24,892 bases of DNA from Ga0077527 sp038144955 (lineage in GTDB: Bacteria; Pseudomonadota; Gammaproteobacteria; Burkholderiales; SG8-41). The position numbers and the translations under genes are program-made. The notes under the pieces are model-generated. The model was not told the DNA's origin. It saw nothing but the letters and a program-made list of their open reading frames with translations, and did not search any database. Shown in pieces: positions 1 through 7,554 of the stretch. Location: the NCBI GenBank assembly GCA_038144955.1, contig JAYQOT010000032.1, forward strand, positions 1-24,892, given 5' to 3'. Numbering within the stretch: position 1 is the stretch's first letter; each line of letters begins with the position of its first letter.

Positions 1-51
1 GCCGGTGATGCGCGCTATGCGCTTGACCTGCGATGTTCCCCTGCCGCCCAT
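1..51 (-). CDS. Possible 5' end of a leftward gene, cut by the window edge
   Basis: An ATG at 49-51 opens a leftward frame with 17 sense codons and no stop up to base 1. The encoded peptide is basic and begins MGGRGTSQVKRIARITG. A TATAAT hexamer lies at 59-64 on the same strand, so transcription starting here would give an almost leaderless message; the true start may instead lie beyond the window. Too little is visible to name a family. The reading is supported only by frame openness and the promoter-like hexamer. Confidence 0.2.
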   Translation of the reverse strand, partial: MGGRGTSQVKRIARITG

Positions 52-58
52 AGCGGCG

Positions 59-88
59 ATTATAGGGTCAGCGACAGGTCGGTCTGAA
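59..88 (-). promoter_or_regulatory. Candidate sigma70 promoter, leftward off the window
   Basis: On the minus strand a TTCAGA hexamer (83-88) is followed after 18 bases by a perfect TATAAT (59-64). It faces the left window edge and could drive the gene cut off there. It lies downstream of the lipoprotein gene stop at 135, so it is not that gene's promoter. Confidence 0.35.
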
Positions 89-114
89 ATCGCTTGAGCC
101 GGGGAACAGCGATT
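88..114. repeat. Inverted repeat downstream of the lipoprotein gene
   Basis: AATCGCT (88-94) and AGCGATT (108-114) form a perfect 7-bp inverted repeat with a 13-base loop, 20 bases past the lipoprotein stop codon. No T-run follows on either strand, so it is at most a weak or Rho-type end. It also overlaps the region just upstream of the candidate promoter at 59-88. Confidence 0.3.
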
Positions 115-134
115 CGATGCAGGAGATCGGACCG

Positions 135-590
135 TCAATGAGTGACGCGGGAAGTGTGTCCGTCCGACAGGATGCGTACCCGTTCGCCGGGCTTGAAGGT
201 TTCGTCAGCTTCCTGGACGATGGCCACCAATCCTCCGCGATCAAGCTTCACGGTAATTTCGACACCGGTGCGGCGCGTGCTCATTTCTTCAGCCGCCTGT
301 CCTGCCACGCCGCCGGCCACGCCACCGAGTACAGTGCCCACGGTCGAGCCACGACCACGACCGATCGAGCTGCCGGCAACGCCGCCGATCACTGCGCCGG
401 CGGCCGGACCGATGCCGCTGCGCGTGCCTTCGATCTGCACCGGGCGCACGCTTTCGACCATGCCCAGACGCACATTCTGCTCACGCCGTGCCTCTTCCCG
501 TTTATAAGCGCCGCCCCCCAGACCCGGGGCACAACCGGCCAGCAGCGCCGCAACGGTAATGATCACCACTCCATTCAATCGCCTGTCCAT
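135..590 (-). CDS. Glycine-zipper outer-membrane lipoprotein (SlyB/Pcp-like)
   Basis: This 151-residue protein starts with a short basic n-region, a hydrophobic stretch and a lipobox LLAGC with Cys20, so it should be exported, lipidated and anchored in the envelope. Residues about 58-100 are a glycine/alanine-rich double hairpin (GAVIGGVAGSSIG and GTVLGGVAGGVAG) typical of the glycine zipper 2TM domain. The C-terminal 50 residues are a small beta-rich region like that of SlyB/Pcp 17-kDa surface antigens. An AGGAGG ribosome site lies 5 bases before the ATG, fixing the start. The gene follows the kinase gene at 603-1538 by 12 bases and is probably co-transcribed with it. The molecular role of these lipoproteins is poorly defined; envelope integrity is the usual suggestion. 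Confidence 0.85.
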   Translation of the reverse strand: MDRRLNGVVIITVAALLAGCAPGLGGGAYKREEARREQNVRLGMVESVRPVQIEGTRSGIGPAAGAVIGGVAGSSIGRGRGSTVGTVLGGVAGGVAGQAAEEMSTRRTGVEITVKLDRGGLVAIVQEADETFKPGERVRILSDGHTSRVTH

Positions 591-602
591 GGAAACCTCC
601 TG

Positions 603-1538
603 TCACCACATCTTCATGCCGAAGGACTGCTTGAAACGATCCGCCACTTCATCACGGCTGAAACGATGATTCTGTCCGCCCCGCTGGGCGATCTTCAGGG
701 ACCCCATCAACGATGCCAGCCGGCCGGTCAGCGCCCAGTCCGCGCCTGTGGCCAGACCATGGAGCAATCCGGCACGGAAAGCGTCCCCGCAACCGGTCGG
801 ATCAAGCACGGATTCTGGTTTAACGCTCGGTATTTCGATCTGTTGACCCCCGGCATGCACCACGGCCCCCCGCGCTCCCAGTGTGACAACGAGGGCATCG
901 ACTAGTTTCGCCAGCGCATCCAGTTTTTGCCCCGTTCGCTCCTGCAGCATCTGGGCTTCGTAGTCATTGACCGTGACATATTGCGCAAGGCGCACGAACT
1001 CCAGCAGTTCCGGGCCGTTGAACATCGGCAGGCCCTGCCCGGGGTCGAAAATGAACGGAATGCCCGCTGCATTGAACTCCCGGGCATGCTGCAGCATGCC
1101 CTCGCGCCCGTCCGGTGACACGATGCCCAGCGTGACGCCTTTTGCGTCAGCCACATGGTTTTCGTGGGAATGATTCATCGCGCCCGGATGAAATGCGGTG
1201 ATCTGGTTGTCATCCAGATCGGTGGTGATGAAGGCCTGTGCGGTAAAGGTGCCGGGGATACCGCGGATATGATCCTGCACAAGGCCGAGACGCTGCAGCC
1301 GGTCATCATAAGGGGCGAAATCATCGCCGACGGTTGCCATGATGCGTGCGTCGCCGCCCAGCATCTGCAGCGTGTAGGCAATGTTGCCGGCACAACCGCC
1401 GTATTCGCGGCGCATGTCGGGCACCAGGAATGCCACATTGAGGATATGCAACTGGTCGGGGAGGATGTGATTCTTGAACTGATCACGGAACACCATGATG
1501 GTGTCGTAGGCCATGGAACCGCAAATCAAGGTGGACAT
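603..1538 (-). CDS. PfkB-family carbohydrate/nucleoside kinase (adenosine kinase-like)
   Basis: A 311-residue ribokinase-fold enzyme that phosphorylates a sugar or nucleoside hydroxyl with ATP in the cytoplasm. Residues about 47-61 carry the first PfkB signature (GGCAGNIAYTLQMLG). Residues 246-257 carry the second (DPTGCGDAFRAG), including the anion hole and the catalytic Asp252. Length is normal for the family. The start MSTLICGSMAYDTI gives the expected first beta strand, although no strong ribosome site precedes it. Similar proteins in betaproteobacteria are often labelled adenosine kinase, but the substrate cannot be read from sequence. It is divergent from mscL and lies 12 bases before the lipoprotein gene. 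Confidence 0.85.
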   Translation of the reverse strand: MSTLICGSMAYDTIMVFRDQFKNHILPDQLHILNVAFLVPDMRREYGGCAGNIAYTLQMLGGDARIMATVGDDFAPYDDRLQRLGLVQDHIRGIPGTFTAQAFITTDLDDNQITAFHPGAMNHSHENHVADAKGVTLGIVSPDGREGMLQHAREFNAAGIPFIFDPGQGLPMFNGPELLEFVRLAQYVTVNDYEAQMLQERTGQKLDALAKLVDALVVTLGARGAVVHAGGQQIEIPSVKPESVLDPTGCGDAFRAGLLHGLATGADWALTGRLASLMGSLKIAQRGGQNHRFSRDEVADRFKQSFGMKMW

Positions 1539-1567
1539 CGGAATTGGTCTGTCAAAAGGGACCGCGG

Positions 1568-1573
1568 ATTATA
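1568..1573 (-). promoter_or_regulatory. Candidate -10 box for the PfkB kinase gene
   Basis: A perfect TATAAT on the minus strand lies 29 bases before the kinase ATG, in the divergent gap shared with mscL. No convincing -35 hexamer was found at 16-18 bases. Confidence 0.4.
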
Positions 1574-1606
1574 CCAATCTGCCGGGTGTCGACCTGCGGC
1601 GACGCC

Positions 1607-1636
1607 TTGGTGTCGCTCGCGCGGTTGTTACATAAT
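1607..1636 (+). promoter_or_regulatory. Candidate sigma70 promoter of mscL
   Basis: TTGGTG (1607-1612) and CATAAT (1631-1636) are separated by 18 bases and precede the mscL ATG by about 77 bases. Both hexamers are near consensus. The call is from pattern only. Confidence 0.4.
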
Positions 1637-1712
1637 GGCCGGCAGAAAATCGGCTCTGCCCCATGGCGGGACGGAAAATAACCGGCAGACTTCAAACAAA
1701 GGGAAAGCAATC

Positions 1713-2138
1713 ATGCTCAAGGAATTCAAGGAATTCGCAATGCGCGGCAACGTCGTCGACATGGCCGTCGGTATCATCATCGGCGCCGCCTTCGGCAAGA
1801 TCGTCGAGTCGCTGGTCAAGGACGTGATCATGCCGCCGATCGGACTGCTGCTCGGCAAGGTCGATTTTTCCAACCTCTTCTGGGTCATGCGCGAGGGCAA
1901 GACGGCAGGTCCCTACCTGACCGTGGACGCCGCTCAAAAGGCCGGTGCCGTGACCTTCAATTACGGCATGTTCATCAACACCTGTATCAGCTTCATCATT
2001 GTTGCTTTTGCAGTATTCCTGCTGATACGCGCCATCAACCGTCTCAAGCGCAAGGAAGAGGAAGCTCCGGCCGCTCCTGCAGCGCCGGCCGAGGACATCT
2101 TGCTGCTGCGCGAAATCCGCGACTCGCTTAAAAAATAA
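1713..2138 (+). CDS. mscL: Large-conductance mechanosensitive channel MscL
   Basis: MscL is a homopentameric inner-membrane channel that opens under membrane tension to release solutes during hypoosmotic shock. The 141-residue product starts MLKEFKEFAMRGNVVDMAVG, the conserved amphipathic N-terminal helix. TM1 covers about residues 16-44 and carries the pore-lining IIIGAAFGKIVESLV. A periplasmic loop (45-83) follows, then TM2 (about 84-107) and a charged C-terminal helix after an Ala/Pro-rich linker (residues 114-126). A longer open frame begins far upstream at 1155, but it overlaps the divergent kinase; the ATG at 1713 with AGGGAAAG in front matches the family N-terminus. It stands alone between a divergent kinase and convergent dgkA. 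Confidence 0.97.
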   Translation: MLKEFKEFAMRGNVVDMAVGIIIGAAFGKIVESLVKDVIMPPIGLLLGKVDFSNLFWVMREGKTAGPYLTVDAAQKAGAVTFNYGMFINTCISFIIVAFAVFLLIRAINRLKRKEEEAPAAPAAPAEDILLLREIRDSLKK

Positions 2139-2162
2139 ACGCGGTTGTTTTTATCCGGAAGA

Positions 2163-2549
2163 TCACCCGAAGAGCACCAGGCCCCAGATCAGCTCCAGGT
2201 TCAGCACCGACAGCATCACGGCGGCGCTGCCGTAATCCTTGGCGCGCTTCGCCAGCGGGTGATGTTCAAGCGATATGTAATCCACTACCGCTTCGATAGC
2301 TGAATTCAGCAGCTCGAGTATCGGCACCAGCAGGACCGCACCGATCATCAGCGCCTTGCCGGTGCCGCTCACCGGCATGAACAGCGCTGCAGGAATCAGC
2401 AATGCGGCAAGCCAGATCTCCTGGCGGAATGCTTCCTCGTGCCTGTAGGCCGCACGGAAGCCATCGGCTGAATAAAAAAGCGCTTTCCAGATGCGCCTGA
2501 AGCCGGTTTCCCGCTTGTGCGGATTATCCTCCTGCTGCGGCGCATTCAT
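2163..2549 (-). CDS. dgkA: Diacylglycerol kinase DgkA (prokaryotic, membrane)
   Basis: A small trimeric inner-membrane kinase that rephosphorylates diacylglycerol released during membrane-derived oligosaccharide or lipid turnover. The 128-residue product contains the family core: residues about 16-36 with WKALFYSADGFRAAY and the RHEEAFRQE helix, then three transmembrane helices. The active-site helix ELLNSAIEAVVDYIS sits around residues 79-93, and AKDYGSAAV follows. A 165-residue frame is open further upstream, but that would overlap gcvH; the ATG at 2549, 14 bases after the gcvH stop, gives the usual DgkA length. No strong ribosome site is visible, so translation may be coupled to gcvH. Confidence 0.92.
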   Translation of the reverse strand: MNAPQQEDNPHKRETGFRRIWKALFYSADGFRAAYRHEEAFRQEIWLAALLIPAALFMPVSGTGKALMIGAVLLVPILELLNSAIEAVVDYISLEHHPLAKRAKDYGSAAVMLSVLNLELIWGLVLFG

Positions 2550-2563
2550 GGAATCGGGCCGGA

Positions 2564-2953
2564 TCAGTCTTTTTCCGACTCGGCAACCTTGCAGTACGCT
2601 ACTGCATCCAGCAATGCGGTGAATTCTGCGGGATTGTCGGGTTTGATGCGAAACATCCACGCTGCGTACGGATCCTGATTGATTTTCTCCGGTGCATCGC
2701 CCAGTTCGGCATTGGCGGCAACGATTTCACCGGACACCGGCGCATAAATGTCGGCCGCCGCCTTGACCGATTCGATGACACCACATTCATCGCCCTGCTT
2801 GAATCTGCTGCCCGGCGCCGGATTGTCGACAAACACCACGTCCCCCAGCATCTCCTGTGCATGATCGGTAATACCGATGGTGACCGTGCCATCCGGTTCT
2901 TGGCGCACCCATTCATGGCTGGCGGTGTATTTCAGTTCCTCAGGGGTTTTCAT
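2564..2953 (-). CDS. gcvH: Glycine cleavage system H protein
   Basis: GcvH carries a lipoyl arm that shuttles the aminomethyl group between the P, T and L proteins of the glycine cleavage system. It can also serve as the entry protein for lipoate assembly. The 129-residue product has the biotinyl/lipoyl-like beta-barrel with the lipoylation motif ESVKAAADIYAPVSGEI, Lys64 being the predicted site. The N-terminus (KYTASHEWV) and C-terminus (AYCKVAESEKD) are standard. An in-frame GTG precedes the ATG directly; GGAG sits 5 bases before the ATG but only 2 before the GTG, so the ATG is preferred. No gcvT or gcvP lies nearby, and dgkA follows by 14 bases. Confidence 0.95.
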   Translation of the reverse strand: MKTPEELKYTASHEWVRQEPDGTVTIGITDHAQEMLGDVVFVDNPAPGSRFKQGDECGVIESVKAAADIYAPVSGEIVAANAELGDAPEKINQDPYAAWMFRIKPDNPAEFTALLDAVAYCKVAESEKD

Positions 2954-2993
2954 CACTGCTCCGTATGCGCAAATTTATCAATTAAAACAATGA

Positions 2994-2999
2994 ATTATA
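2994..2999 (-). promoter_or_regulatory. Candidate -10 box for gcvH-dgkA
   Basis: A perfect TATAAT on the minus strand in the AT-rich 68-base gap between the DUF3426 gene and gcvH, about 40 bases before the gcvH ATG. A weak TGAACA lies 19 bases upstream. It suggests gcvH-dgkA is transcribed separately from the acc block. Confidence 0.4.
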
Positions 3000-3021
3000 T
3001 CTACTTTCTGCCTGACCATGT

Positions 3022-3933
3022 TCAGCGTGAAGGGGCCGCCAGCACAGCCAGCCGGAACCCCGCGGCACCCAGATTGCCGGTGTCGAGTCCCAGCCTCACC
3101 GTGAGTTCGGCATTGGCAGCTATACCGCTTTCCGGATCGCGGCCTTTACCCAGATATTCATGCGGAAGGAAAACGCGGCGTGCCAGGGTATGGTCATTGG
3201 CATTGGTCAGCACCAGATCGATGGCCGGATAACCCACGGCATAACTGGCGTGGTTACGCAGCGTCGCGGTCAACTGGATGCGGTCTGGTCGTGCAGGATC
3301 CACAGCCTGAAGATCAGATGCCTCGATCAGCAGCAATCGGGGTGACTGCGGCAACTCCACACGGCAATCAAGGCGTGCGCAGGCTTCATTCAGCCACGGG
3401 CGTGCCAACGTCAAGCGCGCCGCGATTTCGCCGCGATAGAAATACACGGCCTGTGCAGCCAGCACGATCCCCAGCAGGAGCGAGGCGATTACAGTGAGTA
3501 CCCTGCGCGGTTTCTCGGGAGGCGGGAGCGGTTCATCCTGCAGGAACGGATTGTCTTCGACCGGCGGTTCAGGGGCCGGGATTGCATCCCGGTCTGCGGG
3601 CTCTCCAGAAACTTCACTGCCTGCGGCAACCTGCTCTTCCACCTGGTCGATCGGTTGCGGCGGTTCCGGTACCAGCGGCAAAGTTTCTGTCGCTGCGCCG
3701 GAGAGGTCTTCCTGGGAAACAGGCTCGGCAGGGCCTGGCGTTACCTCGGGGTTAGGGGGTTCAGGCACGGTTACCGGAGCAACCGCCACCTCCTCATCGG
3801 GCGATAACGCCGCAAGTCCGTTGAACACCTGCATGCAACGGCCGCAGCGTACCTGACCACCGTGCGCCTGCAACTGCTCGGCAGTAATGCGGAACACGGT
3901 ATGACAATGCGCACAGCGGGTAATCAACGGCAT
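3022..3933 (-). CDS. Zinc-ribbon membrane protein with DUF3426 domain
   Basis: A 303-residue protein of unknown function. Residues 7-33 form an MJ0042-type zinc ribbon with Cys7, Cys10, Cys30 and Cys33 (CAHC and CGRC). Residues about 45-143 are a low-complexity linker rich in Pro, Glu and Val. One transmembrane helix follows at about 144-166 (VLTVIASLLLGIVLAAQAVYF). The remaining C-terminal part is a DUF3426 domain that should lie in the periplasm, leaving the zinc ribbon in the cytoplasm. It sits 43 bases after prmA, a placement common in proteobacteria. The architecture suggests a membrane-tethered metal- or nucleic acid-binding sensor, but no function is established. Confidence 0.88.
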   Translation of the reverse strand: MPLITRCAHCHTVFRITAEQLQAHGGQVRCGRCMQVFNGLAALSPDEEVAVAPVTVPEPPNPEVTPGPAEPVSQEDLSGAATETLPLVPEPPQPIDQVEEQVAAGSEVSGEPADRDAIPAPEPPVEDNPFLQDEPLPPPEKPRRVLTVIASLLLGIVLAAQAVYFYRGEIAARLTLARPWLNEACARLDCRVELPQSPRLLLIEASDLQAVDPARPDRIQLTATLRNHASYAVGYPAIDLVLTNANDHTLARRVFLPHEYLGKGRDPESGIAANAELTVRLGLDTGNLGAAGFRLAVLAAPSR

Positions 3934-3976
3934 GGGCGTAACTCTACCTGCTTACGGGACATTGAAAAACTGCCGG

Positions 3977-4870
3977 TCATCCCCTGCGGATACCGGTCAG
4001 CAGCGCCCAGCCCTCGTCGGTATCTTCGAGCTTCATTTCGAAATCCGGCACATAGGTTTCCATCACTGCAGCAGCCTGTTCGGACAATATGCCTGACAGC
4101 GCAATCTGCCCGCCGGGCAGAGTCAGCCGCGCCAGCAGCGGTGCGAGCACAGTCAGCGGATTGGCCAGAATGTTGGCCACGACGATACGCGCAGGGGCAA
4201 TGGCCGCCGCTTCAGCATCGGAGAACGTCACCTCCACGCCATTGCGCCGTGCGTTGTCGTGCGCTGCAGTCAGCGCCTGCGGGTCAATATCGACGCCGCA
4301 GGCTTTCACCGCCCCCAGCCGCATCGCAGTGATCGCCAGTATCCCCGACCCACAACCGTAATCGAGCACGTCGCTGTCCGCGCCTACCACTCGATCTAGC
4401 CAGCGCAGGCACAGCCGGGTTGTCGGATGGGCGCCGGTGCCGAATGCAACCCCCGGGTCGAGCATCACATTGATGGCGCCGGGATCCGGCGGCGTGTGCC
4501 AACTGGGGACCACCCACAGGCGACGGGTGATCTGCAAAGGCTGAAACTGGCTTTGCGTCAGGGTGACCCAGTCAGCATCCTCCACCCGTTCGATGCTGAA
4601 CGCGGTAGTGGATTCCAGGCCCGCGGCCAGCAGCGAACGCGGGATCGCCGCGTACAGATCGGCATCAATGGCAAACAGGGCGCTCACCCTGTTCCGTCGC
4701 CAACCCGCTGCGGCCGCCTCACCGGGTTCGGCATAAATCGGCCACTCGTGATCGGTTCCCGCCGCAGCATCCTGCACGTCAACGGCAATCGCTCCCTGTT
4801 CGAGCAGCGCATCAGACAGACCTTCGACGGAAGATTCGCCGGTCTGCAGGGTCACGCACAACAGGGGCAT
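3977..4870 (-). CDS. prmA: Ribosomal protein L11 methyltransferase
   Basis: PrmA trimethylates lysines and the N-terminus of ribosomal protein L11 using S-adenosylmethionine. The 297-residue product has the N-terminal substrate domain (1-120), then NVMLDPGVAFGTGAHPTT (about 134-151). The SAM-binding motif DYGCGSGILAI follows at 170-180, and NILANPL at 233-239 closes the class I methyltransferase signature. Length is normal. The ATG follows the accC stop by 23 bases, making it a probable operon member after aroQ-accB-accC. Confidence 0.96.
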   Translation of the reverse strand: MPLLCVTLQTGESSVEGLSDALLEQGAIAVDVQDAAAGTDHEWPIYAEPGEAAAAGWRRNRVSALFAIDADLYAAIPRSLLAAGLESTTAFSIERVEDADWVTLTQSQFQPLQITRRLWVVPSWHTPPDPGAINVMLDPGVAFGTGAHPTTRLCLRWLDRVVGADSDVLDYGCGSGILAITAMRLGAVKACGVDIDPQALTAAHDNARRNGVEVTFSDAEAAAIAPARIVVANILANPLTVLAPLLARLTLPGGQIALSGILSEQAAAVMETYVPDFEMKLEDTDEGWALLTGIRRG

Positions 4871-4893
4871 GATTTGAAGCCGCTCGACCCGTG

Positions 4894-6249
4894 CTACTCG
4901 GCGCGGGTCAGCTTGGCCAGACGCTCTTCAAGGTAATGAATGCTGGTGCCGCCGCGCTGAAAGGCGGTGTCCTGCACCAGCTCCTGATGCAGGGGCACGT
5001 TGGTGCGAATACCCTCGATCACGGTTTCAGAAAGGGCTATGTGCAATCGCGCCATCGCCTGCTCCCGGGTATCGCCATAGGCGATTATTTTCCCGAGCAG
5101 GGAGTCGTAGTTGGGCGGCACGAAGTATCCGGCATAAGCATGCGAGTCGACGCGTATCCCGGGACCTCCGGGCATGTGCAGTGAAGTAATGCGTCCGGGC
5201 GACGGCGTGAATTTGTAGGGATCTTCGGCATTGACGCGACATTCGATGGCGTGCCCCTTCAGCACGATGTCTTTCTGGCGCAATGTCAGCTTTTCCCCCG
5301 CGGCGATGCGTATCTGCATCTGGACGACATCCAGCCCGGTTACCATTTCCGTTACCGGGTGTTCGACTTGGAGTCGCGTATTCATTTCAATGAAATAGAA
5401 TTCGCCGTCCTCGTAGAGAAATTCAAAGGTTCCCGCACCTTCGTAACCGATCTTGCGGCAGGCTTCGGCACAGCGTTCGCCAATCCGCGCGCGCGCCTTG
5501 GCGTTCAGCAAGGGGGCCGGCGCCTCCTCGATGATTTTCTGGTGACGGCGCTGCATTGAACAGTCACGGTCACCCAGATAAAGCGCGTTGCGGTGCTTGT
5601 CGGCAATTACCTGGATTTCAATATGGCGCGGTTTTTCAAGATACTTCTCCATGTACACCGAGGGATTGCCGAAGGCCGCCTGTGCTTCGGCGCGGGTGGT
5701 ATGTACCGCATTGATCAATGCCGCTTCGGTATGCACGACCCGCATGCCACGGCCCCCGCCACCACCCGCAGCCTTGACGATGACCGGATAGCCGATCTGG
5801 CGGGCGAGCTTGACGATTTCCTTGGGCTCTTCGGGCATTGCGCCATCCATGCCCGGGACCACGGGAACGCCGGCTTTTTTCATGGCCAGCTTGGCGCTGA
5901 CCTTGTCTCCCATCATGCGTATGGTTTCAGCCTTCGGCCCGATGAAGGTGAATCCGCTCTGCTCCACGCGTTCGGCGAAATCGGCATTTTCCGAGAGAAA
6001 TCCGTAACCGGGATGTATCGCCTCGGCATCAGTCACCTCGGCCGCGGCAATGATTGCCGGCACGTTGAGGTAACTGGCCGCCGAAGGCGCCGGACCGATG
6101 CAGACTGACTCGTCGGCCAGGCGCACGTATTTGGCTTCGGCATCAACCTCGGAGTGCACGACCACGGTCTTGATGCCCATTTCACGGCACGCCCGCTGTA
6201 TGCGCAGCGCGATTTCTCCGCGATTGGCGATGAGAATTTTTTCAAACAT
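4894..6249 (-). CDS. accC: Acetyl-CoA carboxylase biotin carboxylase subunit
   Basis: AccC carboxylates biotin on AccB with bicarbonate and ATP, the first half of the committed step of fatty acid synthesis. The 451-residue product has the N-terminal carboxylase domain (MFEKILIANRGEIALRI). The ATP-grasp glycine loop GGGGGRGM lies at 162-169, followed by the catalytic block EMNTRLQVEHPV at 288-299. The C-terminal domain ends in the usual FQRGGTSIHYLEERL. Length matches E. coli AccC closely. It follows accB by 51 bases and precedes prmA by 23. Confidence 0.98.
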   Translation of the reverse strand: MFEKILIANRGEIALRIQRACREMGIKTVVVHSEVDAEAKYVRLADESVCIGPAPSAASYLNVPAIIAAAEVTDAEAIHPGYGFLSENADFAERVEQSGFTFIGPKAETIRMMGDKVSAKLAMKKAGVPVVPGMDGAMPEEPKEIVKLARQIGYPVIVKAAGGGGGRGMRVVHTEAALINAVHTTRAEAQAAFGNPSVYMEKYLEKPRHIEIQVIADKHRNALYLGDRDCSMQRRHQKIIEEAPAPLLNAKARARIGERCAEACRKIGYEGAGTFEFLYEDGEFYFIEMNTRLQVEHPVTEMVTGLDVVQMQIRIAAGEKLTLRQKDIVLKGHAIECRVNAEDPYKFTPSPGRITSLHMPGGPGIRVDSHAYAGYFVPPNYDSLLGKIIAYGDTREQAMARLHIALSETVIEGIRTNVPLHQELVQDTAFQRGGTSIHYLEERLAKLTRAE

Positions 6250-6300
6250 GTTCTAGGGCTGCCGTATTTGTTTGATGCAGCCTGCGTTCAGGGCAGGAAT

Positions 6301-6768
6301 TCAATCTATGACAAACAACGGTTGTCCGTATTCCACGGGCTGGCCGTTTTCGACCAGTATTGCTTTGATCACCCCGTCGCGATCAGCCTCGATTTCGTTG
6401 AGCAGCTTCATGGCTTCGATGATGCATACCGTATCGCCGGTCTTCACGGCCTGGCCCACTTCGACAAAGGCCTTGGCGCCGGGCGTGGATGAGCGGTAAA
6501 AAGTACCCACCATCGGCGATTTAACCGCATGGCCTTCAGGTTCTGCGGGCGCGGCAGCGGCAGAATCCGCCGGATCGGTCGCCTCGGCAACCGGCGCAAG
6601 GGGCGCGGACATCACCACGGGCTGCATTGTTGTTGCAACGCCCCCGGGCGCCGCCGAAGACCCGAACCGGCTGATGCGTACCTTTTCCTCGCCTTCGGTA
6701 ATTTCCAGCTCGGCGATTCCGGACTGTTGCACCAGATCGATCAGCGTTTTCAGTTTCCGCAAATCCAT
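6301..6768 (-). CDS. accB: Acetyl-CoA carboxylase biotin carboxyl carrier protein
   Basis: AccB carries the biotin that moves carboxyl groups from AccC to the transcarboxylase. The 155-residue product has an N-terminal dimerisation segment (MDLRKLKTLIDLVQQS), an Ala/Pro-rich flexible linker (about 39-80) and the biotinyl domain from about 82 to the end. The biotinylation motif is EAMK with Lys121. The thumb region (SPMVGTFYRSSTPGAKAFVEVG) is present, as expected for BCCP. Its ATG is three bases past the aroQ stop, which implies translational coupling. Confidence 0.97.
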   Translation of the reverse strand: MDLRKLKTLIDLVQQSGIAELEITEGEEKVRISRFGSSAAPGGVATTMQPVVMSAPLAPVAEATDPADSAAAAPAEPEGHAVKSPMVGTFYRSSTPGAKAFVEVGQAVKTGDTVCIIEAMKLLNEIEADRDGVIKAILVENGQPVEYGQPLFVID

Positions 6769-6771
6769 GAT

Positions 6772-7224
6772 TCAACCCTTTTTGACATGCCCCAGCGCGT
6801 AATCGAAGGCCAGCTCATAACCGGTGGCGCCCAGACCGCTGATGACGCCGACCGCAATATCCGAAAAATAGGACTCCCGGCGGAAAGCCTCCCTGGCAAA
6901 GACGTTTGACAGGTGTATTTCCACGAACGGGATGGCCACCGCGGCCAATGCATCGCGCAGGGCCACGCTGGTATGAGTGAAGGCCGCGGGATTGATCAGG
7001 ATGAAAGTCGTCCCGTCCCTGCCGGCACGCTGGACCCGTTCGACCAGCTCGCCTTCGGCGTTGCTCTGGAAGGTTTCCAGCTTTACCCCGGCGGCGGCGG
7101 CCCTTTGCTGCAGGTTTTTTTCAATTTCCGCCAGTGTCGTGGCCCCATAGATGCCGGGCTCGCGGGTACCCAGCAAGTTGAGATTGGGGCCGTTGAGCAA
7201 CAGGAATTGAGCGGAGCGCGACAT
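6772..7224 (-). CDS. aroQ: Type II 3-dehydroquinate dehydratase
   Basis: AroQ converts 3-dehydroquinate to 3-dehydroshikimate in aromatic amino acid synthesis and forms a cytoplasmic dodecamer. The 150-residue product shows NGPNLNLLG (11-19), the flexible lid with Arg21 and catalytic Tyr26 (REPGIYG), NPAAFTHTS (78-86) and EIHLSN (102-107) with the catalytic His. The open frame extends 11 codons upstream to a TTG, but the ATG at 7224 matches the family N-terminus. It is the first gene of the aroQ-accB-accC-prmA-DUF3426 block, so the promoter should lie in the AT-rich gap to its right. Confidence 0.96.
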   Translation of the reverse strand: MSRSAQFLLLNGPNLNLLGTREPGIYGATTLAEIEKNLQQRAAAAGVKLETFQSNAEGELVERVQRAGRDGTTFILINPAAFTHTSVALRDALAAVAIPFVEIHLSNVFAREAFRRESYFSDIAVGVISGLGATGYELAFDYALGHVKKG

Positions 7225-7554
7225 TTGTTTGATCTGCCAGGTTAGCGGTTGCCGCAATAAATCGATCTGAGCAAGATAACAGAATTTATCTAGTTTTAAT
7301 AACTATTAAATGATATTTGATTGATTTTGAAGGCTTTTATTTTTTATTTTGACACCCGGATACCCGCCACCGAGATCCCCGCACAGCCACCGGGGGTGCG
7401 GCCATCCAACGGGGAATCCGCGAAAATAGTGTTTGGTTAAATTAACCGGATATGATCTTATTTTAACAGAAGATGTTGTTTTTAAGCGTCCTATCTGGTT
7501 TCCGAGACGCCTGGACAGGGTTGAAAAACCGCTGATTTACCCCTCCCGCAAGCG
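7225..7554. other. AT-rich intergenic region between tlpA-like gene and aroQ
   Basis: These 330 bases carry no convincing gene. The part next to aroQ (7257-7350) is very AT-rich and is the likely promoter region for the aroQ-acc block, though no hexamer pair there is close to consensus. The rest contains a perfect palindrome GGTTAA-A-TTAACC (7435-7447) and a CCGCAC/GTGCGG inverted repeat around 7378-7401. There is no clear Rho-independent terminator for the tlpA-like gene. The open frame at 7433-7732 runs antisense into that gene and looks like a shadow. Confidence 0.6.
7435..7447. repeat. Perfect 13-bp palindrome GGTTAAATTAACC
   Basis: Two 6-bp arms around a single central A form a perfect dyad in otherwise unassigned intergenic DNA, about 210 bases upstream of the aroQ start and 107 bases past the tlpA-like stop. 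The size suits a dimeric regulator's operator, but no family can be named. Confidence 0.4.

Noticed and set aside
117..905. Long rightward open frame over the lipoprotein and kinase genes
   Set aside because: It is antisense to two well-supported genes and its protein is His/Ala/Thr-rich with no recognisable domain.
1155..1712. N-terminal extension of the mscL frame
   Set aside because: It overlaps the divergent kinase gene and adds sequence foreign to MscL; the internal ATG at 1713 matches the family start.
2125..2152. A/T-rich weak hairpin between mscL and dgkA as a terminator
   Set aside because: The pairing is broken by internal mismatches and the stem has almost no GC pairs.
2473..2490. 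AAAGCGCTTT palindrome resembling a CcpA/LacI-type site
   Set aside because: It lies inside the dgkA coding region and lacks the full TG...CA ends; it is probably chance.
2550..2660. Upstream extension of dgkA
   Set aside because: It would overlap gcvH and add residues not found in DgkA; the family length is met from 2549.
7378..7401. CCGCAC/GTGCGG hairpin as terminator of the tlpA-like gene
   Set aside because: It lies over 150 bases past the stop, has an 11-base loop, and has no T-run on either side.
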